Of a DNA stretch of 39,607 nucleotides, positions 1 to 7,875 are shown piece after piece (position 1 is the stretch's first letter; every line of letters starts with the position of its first letter). The notes beneath the pieces were generated by a model. The model searched no databases. It was not told the origin of the DNA and worked only from the letters and a program-made list of their open reading frames with translations. The DNA comes from an uncultured Alphaproteobacteria bacterium. GTDB lineage: Bacteria > Pseudomonadota > Alphaproteobacteria > Rhodobacterales > Rhodobacteraceae. The translations under genes and the position numbers were made by a program. The stretch is from the NCBI GenBank assembly GCA_902530595.1, contig CACAAX010000014.1, positions 1 to 39,607 of the forward strand, read 5' to 3'.

Positions 1-59
1 GAATATTAAATTTAAATTTTTTAATCAATTTTATATTCCTCAAACAAAAGGATATCGAT

Positions 60-1835
60 ATGACTAAGATGACCACTGAAGAAGCCTTTGTAAAAGTATT
101 ACAAAAACATGGAATCGCTCATGCATTTGGAATTATTGGCTCTGCTATGATGCCAATTTCCGATTTATTTCCTTCAGCTGGCATTCAATTTTGGGACGCT
201 GCTCATGAAGGTAACGCTGGAATGATGGCTGATGGTTACACAAGAGCAACCGGAGAAATGTCTATGATGGTAGCTCAAAACGGACCAGGTATCACAAACT
301 TTGTTACTCCGGTAAAGACAGCTTATTGGAACCACACCCCTCTTCTTTTGGTAACTCCTCAGGCTGCTAATAAAACAATAGGTCAAGGAGGTTTTCAAGA
401 AGTTGAGCAAATGGCTTTATTCAAAGACATGGTGGCATATCAAGAAGAAGTAAGAGATCCTCAAAGAATAGCTGAGACGTTGAATAGAGTTATATCTAGA
501 GCAAAAAAGGCATCTGCTCCCGCCCAAATAAATATCCCTAGGGATTTTTGGAACAAGGAAGTTGATATAGATATTCCGGAATTAATTGAATTTGAATTAC
601 CTGATGGAGGCGAGGACACTATAAAAACAGCTGCTAACCTGCTAATTAATGCAAATTTTCCTGTAATACTTAATGGAGCTGGAGTGGTATTAAGCGATGC
701 AATAAATGACACTATACAATTAGCAGAAAGGTTACACGCACCGGTATGTACCGGTTACCAACATAATGATGCTTTTCCAGGCTCACATCCGTTTCATTGT
801 GGCCCTCTTGGATATAATGGATCGAAGGCTGCTATGGAAATAATAAAGAAAGCTGATGTTGTTTTGGCCGTTGGAACGCGTCTTAACCCTTTTTCAACTT
901 TACCTGGTTACGGCATCGACTATTGGCCAGAGAAAGCGAAAATAATCCAAATAGACTTAAATAGTGATCGTATAGGATTAACAAAAAAAGTGTCTTTGGG
1001 AATCGTTGGTGATGCAAAGAAGGTAGTCAAGAAAATTCTCAATTTTATTCCTGAAATAGCGATTGATGATAAAGTTAAAGAACGTACTGATTATATTTCA
1101 CAAACTAAGTCAAAGTGGGCTCAAGAGCTAAGTTCTTTAGATCACGAAGAGGACGACCCAGGAACAACTTGGAATGAGAGAGCAAGAAAGAGAGATCCCG
1201 AAAAAATGTCGCCTCGAATGGCTTGGAGAGCTATTCAATCTGCATTGCCTAAAGATGCTATTATTTCATCAGACATAGGGAATAATTGTGCAATAGGTAA
1301 TGCATATCCTACTTTTGAAAAAGGGAGAAAGTATCTAGCTCCGGGTTTATTTGGGCCGTGCGGATATGGGCTGCCTTCAATCGTAGGCGCAAAAATTGGA
1401 GTGCCAACTGTTCCTGTAGTTGGATTTGCAGGGGATGGCGCATTCGGAATTTCGGTAAATGAAATGACTTCTATTGGTAGGTCTGAATGGCCAGCTATAA
1501 CTATGATTATCTTTAGAAATTATCAATGGGGAGCTGAAAAAAGAAACACTACGCTTTGGTTTAAAGACAATTTTGTAGGCACGGAATTAGACACCAAGGT
1601 ATCTTACGCAAAAATGGCAGATGCTTGTGGCTTCATTGGAACAACTGCTAACTCTATGGAAGAATTAACATCTATTTTAAAAGAAGCCATTAACCAACAA
1701 ATGGAAAACAATAAAACTACATTCATTGAAGTGATGCTAAATCAAGAACTTGGAGAACCTTTTAGAAGGGATGCTATGAAAGCCCCTGTTCCTGTTGCAG
1801 GAATATCAAAGGGCGATATGAAAGCAGTTGGCTAG
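60..1835 (+). CDS. xsc: Sulfoacetaldehyde acetyltransferase
   Basis: ThDP enzyme that converts sulfoacetaldehyde and phosphate into acetyl phosphate and sulfite, the desulfonation step in taurine and other C2-sulfonate breakdown; cytosolic. The 591-residue protein is full length for Xsc and reads like family members throughout. The N-terminal pyrimidine-binding domain has the conserved Glu near residue 50 (HEGNAGMMADGY). The C-terminal ThDP motif begins with GDG near residue 458 and ends in the FRNYQWGAEKRN segment. The C-terminus NQELGEPFRRDAMK is typical of Xsc and separates it from acetolactate synthase. The start is ATG at 60 with AAAAGGA about 7 nt upstream; the ATG at 69 is a possible alternative. 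The next gene, pta, starts 17 nt downstream and uses its product. No taurine transaminase, taurine dehydrogenase, sulfite exporter or TauR-type regulator lies downstream; only 59 bases upstream are visible. Confidence 0.97.
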   Translation: MTKMTTEEAFVKVLQKHGIAHAFGIIGSAMMPISDLFPSAGIQFWDAAHEGNAGMMADGYTRATGEMSMMVAQNGPGITNFVTPVKTAYWNHTPLLLVTPQAANKTIGQGGFQEVEQMALFKDMVAYQEEVRDPQRIAETLNRVISRAKKASAPAQINIPRDFWNKEVDIDIPELIEFELPDGGEDTIKTAANLLINANFPVILNGAGVVLSDAINDTIQLAERLHAPVCTGYQHNDAFPGSHPFHCGPLGYNGSKAAMEIIKKADVVLAVGTRLNPFSTLPGYGIDYWPEKAKIIQIDLNSDRIGLTKKVSLGIVGDAKKVVKKILNFIPEIAIDDKVKERTDYISQTKSKWAQELSSLDHEEDDPGTTWNERARKRDPEKMSPRMAWRAIQSALPKDAIISSDIGNNCAIGNAYPTFEKGRKYLAPGLFGPCGYGLPSIVGAKIGVPTVPVVGFAGDGAFGISVNEMTSIGRSEWPAITMIIFRNYQWGAEKRNTTLWFKDNFVGTELDTKVSYAKMADACGFIGTTANSMEELTSILKEAINQQMENNKTTFIEVMLNQELGEPFRRDAMKAPVPVAGISKGDMKAVG

Positions 1836-1852
1836 TTAATAGGATTAGAAAA

Positions 1853-2797
1853 TTGAGCCCAAGCTCTTTCATATTAGATCAATCAAAAGTATTTGTTCCA
1901 AAAAGCTTGCTAACAATGGCAAAAAACAGGGCAAAAGTAGCTAAAGTAGCAATCGCATTTTCTCACAGCAAGTCCGCTATTTCAGGGGCAAAACAAGCTT
2001 TCGATTTAAATTTGATTGAACCAATCTTTGTAGGCCCTAAAGATCAAATTGAAAAACAGGCTAGAGGTTTAAGCTGGGATATATCTTGTTTCAGAATAAT
2101 AAATGAAACTGAAGAAGAAAAAGCTGGGGATATCAGTGCCCTTTTATGTGGAAACGGTGAAGCAGATATCCTTATGAAGGGGGATTTGCATTCAGATACT
2201 TTCATGAGATCTGTAATTGCGAAAAAAAATAATCTGAGAACAAAAAACAAGATTGTTCACCAATTTTATATAACTAATAACGATATGAATACAGGAATTA
2301 TGGTCTCAGATGCAGCAGTAAACATCAAACCTAGTGAGAAAACTCTAAAAACAGTGATTGAAACAATGGTTAAAAGTTTGAAAACACTGGGTATAAAAAC
2401 CCCAAAAATTGCGTTTTTATCTGCTAGTGAGATTGTTATGGAAAATATGGAGTCAACTATAATTGCTCATAACTTGAAGGAATGGGCCACAGAAAATATT
2501 AAAGAAGCATTATTTTCTGGCCCTCTAGCTCTTGACCTGATAATTAGTAGAGATGCTGCAATTAAAAAAGGATTGGGGAATGACCCTGTTGCGGGCCAAT
2601 CGAATGGGATCGTAGTGCCAGAAATTGTATCTGGTAATACTCTTTACAAGTCACTTGTATATTTTGCTGGAGGGTGCGCTGCAGGTATCGTTCTAGGAGC
2701 TAAAGTACCTGTTCTACTCACAAGTCGAGCAGACCCACCGGAAGCAAGGCTTGCTTCTATAGCACTAGCCAGCATCTTAAGTGATGACAGGGCCTGA
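1853..2797 (+). CDS. pta: Phosphate acetyltransferase of the xsc operon
   Basis: Transfers acetyl from acetyl phosphate to CoA, completing the route from sulfoacetaldehyde to acetyl-CoA. The 314-residue protein is a short, single-domain Pta of the PTA_PTB family. It carries the C-terminal signature LTSRADPPEARLASIALA and a family-like mid-region (EADILMKGDLHSDTFMRS). The chosen start is TTG at 1853, with AGGA at 1841-1844 (8-nt spacing); the first internal ATG, at 1916, would shorten the N-terminus by 21 residues. It is 17 nt behind xsc and almost certainly co-transcribed with it. It converges on the M16 protease gene with only 5 nt between the two stop codons, and there is no visible hairpin terminator there. 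Related phosphate butyryltransferases look similar, but the xsc linkage favours acetyl phosphate as substrate. Confidence 0.93.
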   Translation: MSPSSFILDQSKVFVPKSLLTMAKNRAKVAKVAIAFSHSKSAISGAKQAFDLNLIEPIFVGPKDQIEKQARGLSWDISCFRIINETEEEKAGDISALLCGNGEADILMKGDLHSDTFMRSVIAKKNNLRTKNKIVHQFYITNNDMNTGIMVSDAAVNIKPSEKTLKTVIETMVKSLKTLGIKTPKIAFLSASEIVMENMESTIIAHNLKEWATENIKEALFSGPLALDLIISRDAAIKKGLGNDPVAGQSNGIVVPEIVSGNTLYKSLVYFAGGCAAGIVLGAKVPVLLTSRADPPEARLASIALASILSDDRA

Positions 2798-2802
2798 CAT
2801 CG

Positions 2803-5658
2803 CTAAACATTGTGAATAGATAAACCAAGATCTTTAATCTCTTTTTCAAAATGCTTTCCGGAAATCACGGATCTCTTAGGTTCGCCAGTCAAATATTTGT
2901 TTGAAACTTCTACAAGCCTTTCAACTGAACAATTAATAACACGGCTCCTGAAAATTTTTCTTTTGGATTGGTCTATTCCTCTTATATTTTGATTAAAATC
3001 CGCTCTAGCCTCGCCAGCGGGTGAGCCGGGTTTGTCAATCGAAGAGATAATGCCTAATATTCCTTCTTCCAATTTTTCTGAGTTTATAGATTTCAATGAC
3101 CATTCAATAGATTCATTGAATGCGTTAAAAGTCTCCTTACAATTTGGGTCTCGATATGAAAAAAATCTAAAAGATCGAGATGCTGAATCCTGCTGAGCAC
3201 CTGAGCCGTAAGCTCCTCCCTTTTCCCTTATTGCAGAGTGAAGAAATCCATTTCGTAAAACAGCTCCTAAGACAGTAAGTATCGGTGCATCTGGATGGTC
3301 ATAACCTACTGTTGGGAATGCCTGCGCACAAAAATTTACATCCGATCCAGTAATCCACGCAATTTCCTCAGATTGCAAGTCTACACCATTTAGAACGTCT
3401 AAGGTCTCTAAACCGGTTTTGGTTGTAGTTTCCTTATCAAAATTCTGATTACTTGCGCTTATAACTACCTCCATTTTAGAAGCAGGATTAATGAAGCTCT
3501 TTAACTTTGAGAATGACTCGAGCAACATTTCCATGTTTATTTTTCCGTTTGAGTCACGTAGCGTTTTGAGATTATGTATAGACGACACGCCACCGACAAA
3601 TTCTGACACAGCTCCAAACTTTGAGATCTGAGCCGACGCACCATTCATCGCTAGTATGTGGCCACTCTGAGTAATTGATTTTTCTTTTCCAGCAATTTCG
3701 AATTGTGTAAGTTCTTCCAATCTTTTGATTTCATCTAGTCGAAATCCATCAATGGTATCGTTCATTAAACTTTCAAGCTTCGAAAAGTTTTTTTTAAGAG
3801 CACTACCATGCAAACCAGCACTTAGGAGAAATTTATCACCTGAACTATCCGGAAGAACATTGAAACTTAATCCTATCCCACCGGTACTTAATGACTGTTC
3901 TTTCTGAATTTTCTCATAATCTTTCTCTCCTACACCTACACTTGTCACAACATCTGAGAAAAAATTACTATATCTAAGATCATCCAAATTTGCTGGCTCT
4001 AAGGAGAACACTTTTGTGGTGTAATCTATCCCATTCGTTCCAGCATGGTAAAGATATTTGATCTTATCGCCATCTTCTCGTTTGCAGCCAGTGGTATAAA
4101 ATCTCTCTTTCTCAATATCATTAACCGTTACACAGGGAAGCAAACTAGGATCATCTTTTGAGTTCTGCCGTATTTCTAATTTTGTAGTAAGATCACGGAT
4201 ATTGTCTTTCTGTGAATTTGATAAGGACCTATTTTTTTCAGAAAGTATCTTCTCAAGTTTTTCCAACTTATTTTTATCGTAATCAGTGTTTGGAATCAAT
4301 TGAAAGGTGACCCTGTGTTTATTTTTAATAAAGAATTTTTCAACAAGCCTCTCTAAATGATTAGGTTCTTCCAATCTTTTCTTCAATTTTGACAGAGATC
4401 CTTCAAGATCAAGAACTTCCAATGGATTAGAGTCATGCAAAATTGAAGGCATTGTCCCAAGCAAAAGTTGCAAACCATACGGCATACCACCTGATATCTC
4501 TCTTTGTGATATTTCTATTTGATGTAAGGACGCCTCTATCAAATCTTTTTCAACACCAGTTAGAACTAGATCCCTGAAAACACTTAAGACTAACTCCTCA
4601 ACATCTTTCTCTTTTCCTTTTTCAACTCCCTCTAAACCGGCTACGAAAGCCATTTGCTTCTGCTCCGTTTCCATAAAAGTTATGGAAGATGGCGCTTTTC
4701 CTAAATCAGTGCTCTCCAGAGCTTTTCTGAGTGGAGAAGAAGAATTATCAAGCAAAATGTTTTCTAACAAACAAGCCTCTAAATGATCAACAGGATCTTT
4801 CGTAGAATCTAGCAACCAGGCAACCACGACATGATGATTATTTTCGTCGTCAGGAAGTGGGTTGTAATATGCGTGGCTATATTGTTCGACTTCGAAGGCA
4901 GGCTCCGGATTTACCCTAAGATTATCAAGTTTTGGAGTGAACTTTTTTAATACTGAGTCTTCAATTTCTTGTTGCAGTTCACCTGCATCTACATTTCCAT
5001 AAGAAAAAAACACAGCATTTGAAGGATGATAATACTTTTTGTGAAAGTTTTTTAGATCTGCGTAAGTCAGGTCAGGTATGAAATCAGGATCTCCACCAGA
5101 GTTAAATCCATAAGTAGTTGTGGGATAAAGTGACTTCGAAACCCCATGCCATAATTGCCTTGGAACGGAACTCATAGCACCTTTCATCTCATTATATACA
5201 ACTCCTTTAAGGGCAAGCTTTTCTTTATCGCCATCTTTAATTAATTCAAACCTATGGCCTTCTTGCATAAAGTCGAGCTCATCTATATTTGGAAAGAAGG
5301 CAGCGTCTAAATATACTGACAAAAGATTCCTATAATCCTTATCGTTCAACGTTGCAAACGGATAAGCAGTAATATCTGGATAAGTCATTGCATTCATAAA
5401 AGTGCTTAATGAACGTCTAGTCATCATAAAAAATGGATCTCTTACTGGAAATTTTTCTGATCCACATAAGACCGTATGCTCCAAAATATGAGCTATGCCA
5501 CTGTGATCTTTAGGAATAGTCCTGAAAGCAACCGAAAAAGCCTTTTCTGTGCTGTCACAATCTAAATGTAGATGGGTGCATCCAAATTTTGAATGTTTAA
5601 ATACGTGGGCATTTACCCTGAGCAATGGTATTTCTTTAGTATTTTGAATTTCGAACAT
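2803..5658 (-). CDS. M16C family zinc metalloprotease (presequence protease/PreP-like)
   Basis: Large peptide-degrading metalloprotease of the M16C (PreP/Cym1) type. The family digests unfolded peptides of tens of residues inside a closed two-half chamber; a cytosolic oligopeptidase role is inferred. The 951-residue length fits M16C, which carries both halves in one chain. The inverted zinc motif HxxEH is HILEH at residues 57-61. The distal Glu ligand is probably in the VVYNEMKGAMSS segment near residue 135. The C-terminal half has the substrate-binding REKGGAYGSGA segment. No signal peptide is apparent. Translation starts at ATG 5658 and no strong Shine-Dalgarno is visible. The gene diverges from ald across a 136-nt spacer holding a perfect inverted repeat, about 45 nt upstream of this start. 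There is no obvious functional link with the flanking sulfonate genes. Confidence 0.93.
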   Translation of the reverse strand: MFEIQNTKEIPLLRVNAHVFKHSKFGCTHLHLDCDSTEKAFSVAFRTIPKDHSGIAHILEHTVLCGSEKFPVRDPFFMMTRRSLSTFMNAMTYPDITAYPFATLNDKDYRNLLSVYLDAAFFPNIDELDFMQEGHRFELIKDGDKEKLALKGVVYNEMKGAMSSVPRQLWHGVSKSLYPTTTYGFNSGGDPDFIPDLTYADLKNFHKKYYHPSNAVFFSYGNVDAGELQQEIEDSVLKKFTPKLDNLRVNPEPAFEVEQYSHAYYNPLPDDENNHHVVVAWLLDSTKDPVDHLEACLLENILLDNSSSPLRKALESTDLGKAPSSITFMETEQKQMAFVAGLEGVEKGKEKDVEELVLSVFRDLVLTGVEKDLIEASLHQIEISQREISGGMPYGLQLLLGTMPSILHDSNPLEVLDLEGSLSKLKKRLEEPNHLERLVEKFFIKNKHRVTFQLIPNTDYDKNKLEKLEKILSEKNRSLSNSQKDNIRDLTTKLEIRQNSKDDPSLLPCVTVNDIEKERFYTTGCKREDGDKIKYLYHAGTNGIDYTTKVFSLEPANLDDLRYSNFFSDVVTSVGVGEKDYEKIQKEQSLSTGGIGLSFNVLPDSSGDKFLLSAGLHGSALKKNFSKLESLMNDTIDGFRLDEIKRLEELTQFEIAGKEKSITQSGHILAMNGASAQISKFGAVSEFVGGVSSIHNLKTLRDSNGKINMEMLLESFSKLKSFINPASKMEVVISASNQNFDKETTTKTGLETLDVLNGVDLQSEEIAWITGSDVNFCAQAFPTVGYDHPDAPILTVLGAVLRNGFLHSAIREKGGAYGSGAQQDSASRSFRFFSYRDPNCKETFNAFNESIEWSLKSINSEKLEEGILGIISSIDKPGSPAGEARADFNQNIRGIDQSKRKIFRSRVINCSVERLVEVSNKYLTGEPKRSVISGKHFEKEIKDLGLSIHNV

Positions 5659-5702
5659 GATTGGAAGATAATACCTTTGAATTCGAATACAAGCTAAATA
5701 AC

Positions 5703-5741
5703 ACCCAAAGTATTAAAAATTATATTTTTAATACTTTGGGT
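5703..5741. promoter_or_regulatory. Perfect 18-bp inverted repeat in the divergent protease/ald promoter region
   Basis: The left arm ACCCAAAGTATTAAAAAT (5703-5720) and the right arm (5724-5741) are exact reverse complements separated by TAT. The repeat sits about 45 nt from the protease start and 54 nt from the ald start. Neither side continues into a T tract and no gene ends here, so it is not a classical intrinsic terminator. The most economical reading is an operator for a dimeric regulator controlling one or both divergent genes (Lrp/AsnC-type control of ald is common). A transcript-borne hairpin in the 5' leader of either mRNA is an alternative. Confidence 0.6.
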
Positions 5742-5794
5742 AACACTCTGGATTGTGATACTCTCTTATCTAATTTTTTTGTGGAGGGATTTTA

Positions 5795-6892
5795 ATGATA
5801 ATTGGGGTGCCTAAGGAAATTAAACCAAGTGAATATAGGGTTGGTATCACACCCTCAACTGCCTCACGATTAATCGAAGAAAATCATACTGTACTTGTTC
5901 AAAAAAACAGCGGTGAAGGTATTGGTGCTACTGATGACGACTATGTAAAAGTGGGAGTAAGAGTTGTTGATGGACCTGAAGAGATTTTTAAAAACAGCAA
6001 TATGATTGTAAAAGTAAAGGAACCTCAAGAATCTGAATGGAAAATGCTCAAAGAAGAACAAATTCTGTTCACTTACCTTCATTTAGCCGCAGATCCAAAA
6101 CAAGCAAAAGGCTTAATAGATGCAAAATGCCACGCAATTGCATATGAAACAATTACTGACAACAAAGGCGCATTACCCCTTTTAGCACCTATGAGTGAAA
6201 TTGCTGGAAGATTAGCAGTTTTTGAAGGTGCTTATCACTTAAAAAAGACCTGTGGAGGACCTGGCTCTTTAATATCTGGTGTTCCAGGTGTAAAGCCTGC
6301 GAGGGTCATAATTTTAGGGGGCGGTATGGTTGGAACAAATGCAGCTCAAATGGCAATTGGAGTGGGCGCCGACGTTACAATCTTCGATAAATCTATTGAA
6401 AGATTAAGATACCTAAATGATATCTTCGGTAATTCAGCTAAGGTTCTTTACTCGGAACCTTTGGAGCTAAAAAACCAACTGGTTGACGCAGATCTAGTGA
6501 TAGGTGCAGTATTGATACCTGGTGCAAGCGCTCCAAAACTAATTGAAAAGTCATTTCTATCCAAAATGAAAAATAATTCTGTTTTAGTTGATGTTGCTAT
6601 TGATCAAGGTGGATGCTTTGAAACATCAAAACCAACAACGCACCAAAATCCGATCTACTATGAAGACGGTGTTTTACATTATTGTGTAGCAAATATGCCA
6701 GGCTCTGTGCCGAAGACAGCATCTTACGCTCTCAATAATGTTACAGCTAACTACATTTCAAAAATAGCAAGTTTGGGACTAGAAGCTTTAGAGCAAGATC
6801 AAAATTTAGCGATGGGATTGAATGTCTCAAAGGGACAGATCACTCATTCCGCGGTAAAGGAAGCATTGCTGGAGACTGTAAGCTGTAGCTAA
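5795..6892 (+). CDS. ald: Alanine dehydrogenase
   Basis: NAD-dependent interconversion of L-alanine with pyruvate plus ammonium. The 365-residue protein matches the family's usual 365-375. Residues at the known catalytic and substrate positions are present: R15 (EYRVGI), K75 (VKVKEP), H96 (YLHLA) and the Asp of VDVAIDQGG near residue 269. The NAD-binding glycine motif is ILGGGMVG near residue 170. The ATG at 5795 has a strong GGAGGG Shine-Dalgarno 6 nt upstream. In taurine users with taurine:pyruvate aminotransferase, Ald regenerates pyruvate from alanine, so its place 3 kb from xsc-pta is suggestive, although the protease gene lies between. The following gene starts 17 nt downstream on the same strand. 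Regulation probably involves the inverted repeat at 5703-5741. Confidence 0.96.
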   Translation: MIIGVPKEIKPSEYRVGITPSTASRLIEENHTVLVQKNSGEGIGATDDDYVKVGVRVVDGPEEIFKNSNMIVKVKEPQESEWKMLKEEQILFTYLHLAADPKQAKGLIDAKCHAIAYETITDNKGALPLLAPMSEIAGRLAVFEGAYHLKKTCGGPGSLISGVPGVKPARVIILGGGMVGTNAAQMAIGVGADVTIFDKSIERLRYLNDIFGNSAKVLYSEPLELKNQLVDADLVIGAVLIPGASAPKLIEKSFLSKMKNNSVLVDVAIDQGGCFETSKPTTHQNPIYYEDGVLHYCVANMPGSVPKTASYALNNVTANYISKIASLGLEALEQDQNLAMGLNVSKGQITHSAVKEALLETVSCS

Positions 6893-6909
6893 AAAGTTGA
6901 GGTTTCAAG

Positions 6910-7875
6910 ATGAATGTGGACTTAGTTAATACTAAAGTTTTACTTTTAGGGTATACGGGCTATATCGGCAGAACTCTTGCGAAAGTTTTGTTAGAAAAAA
7001 AGGTTCAGATTATTTGCCCAATACGAAACAAAAAGAATCTTGAGAAAAAGAAAAATATTGTTTTTGTAGATATCTCTCAAATTGAAAGTTTTCTCGAAAC
7101 ATTAAGCGTAAAACCTACTACTATTATTTCCTGTATTGCTTCAAGAAGAGGAGGAATTACAGATTCATGGAATGTTGAATACTCTCTAAATAAATTCTTT
7201 TTTGATTTATCTATAAGGGTAGGCATAAAGAGATTTATTCTTATATCTGCAATATGTGTTCAGAAGCCTAATCTAGAATTTCAAAAGGCGAAATTAGCCT
7301 TTGAACATCTTTTACAAAATTCAAGTCTTGAATATGAAATAATAAGACCCACTGCATTTTTCAAAAGTCTCTCTGGACAGATTGATAGAGTTAAAAAAGG
7401 AAAAAGCTTTTTAATTTTTGGTAATGGCGAATTAACATCTTGCAAGCCAATCTCTGCACGTGATTTAAGCAAATTCATTATCCCGCTTGTTACTAGAAGT
7501 CAGTCTGAGAACAAAATTCATATAATAGGTGGCCCAGGCCCACCCATCTCCCCTAAACGCCAAGCCGAGTTATTATTTGAGCTATGCAAAAAAGAAAAAA
7601 AATTTACTCACATATCTCCTAAGCTTTTCCTTGTGATCACCTATGCTCTAATCCCCTTATCAATAGTCTCAAAAAAAATACGAGATTTAAGGGAATTCTT
7701 TAAGATTGCTTATTACTACGCGACGGAGTCTATGTTATTCTGGGATGAAAAAATTGGTTCTTATAGCTCCAATAAAACACCAGAATACGGTAATGAATCG
7801 TTAGAAGAATATTACAAAAAAATACTTAAGAACGATGTGGTTTATAAAGAATTAAAGGATCAAAAACTATTTTAG
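6910..7875 (+). CDS. bciA: BciA-like divinyl (bacterio)chlorophyllide 8-vinyl reductase
   Basis: Atypical SDR (NmrA-like) of 321 residues with an N-terminal NAD(P)-binding motif, GYTGYIG, near residue 15. Several segments read like the BciA/DVR family, which reduces the 8-vinyl group during (bacterio)chlorophyll synthesis: SAICVQKP, FQKAKLAFEHLL, RPTAFFKSLSGQ, GNGELTSCKPIS, IGGPGPPISP and YYATESMLFWD. Length also fits. These run the whole length of the protein, so this is more specific than a generic Rossmann hit. The ATG at 6910 is preceded by a weak GAGG-like site and lies 17 nt after ald; its 3' end overlaps the inferred start of the GMC gene. No other pigment gene (bch, puf, crt) is present in the window. 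Substrate assignment rests on sequence resemblance; a diverged paralogue acting on another molecule is possible. Confidence 0.75.
   Translation: MNVDLVNTKVLLLGYTGYIGRTLAKVLLEKKVQIICPIRNKKNLEKKKNIVFVDISQIESFLETLSVKPTTIISCIASRRGGITDSWNVEYSLNKFFFDLSIRVGIKRFILISAICVQKPNLEFQKAKLAFEHLLQNSSLEYEIIRPTAFFKSLSGQIDRVKKGKSFLIFGNGELTSCKPISARDLSKFIIPLVTRSQSENKIHIIGGPGPPISPKRQAELLFELCKKEKKFTHISPKLFLVITYALIPLSIVSKKIRDLREFFKIAYYYATESMLFWDEKIGSYSSNKTPEYGNESLEEYYKKILKNDVVYKELKDQKLF

Noticed and set aside
5703-5741. Bidirectional transcription terminator
   Set aside because: No gene ends here, the region lies between divergent 5' ends, and no T tract follows the stem on either strand.
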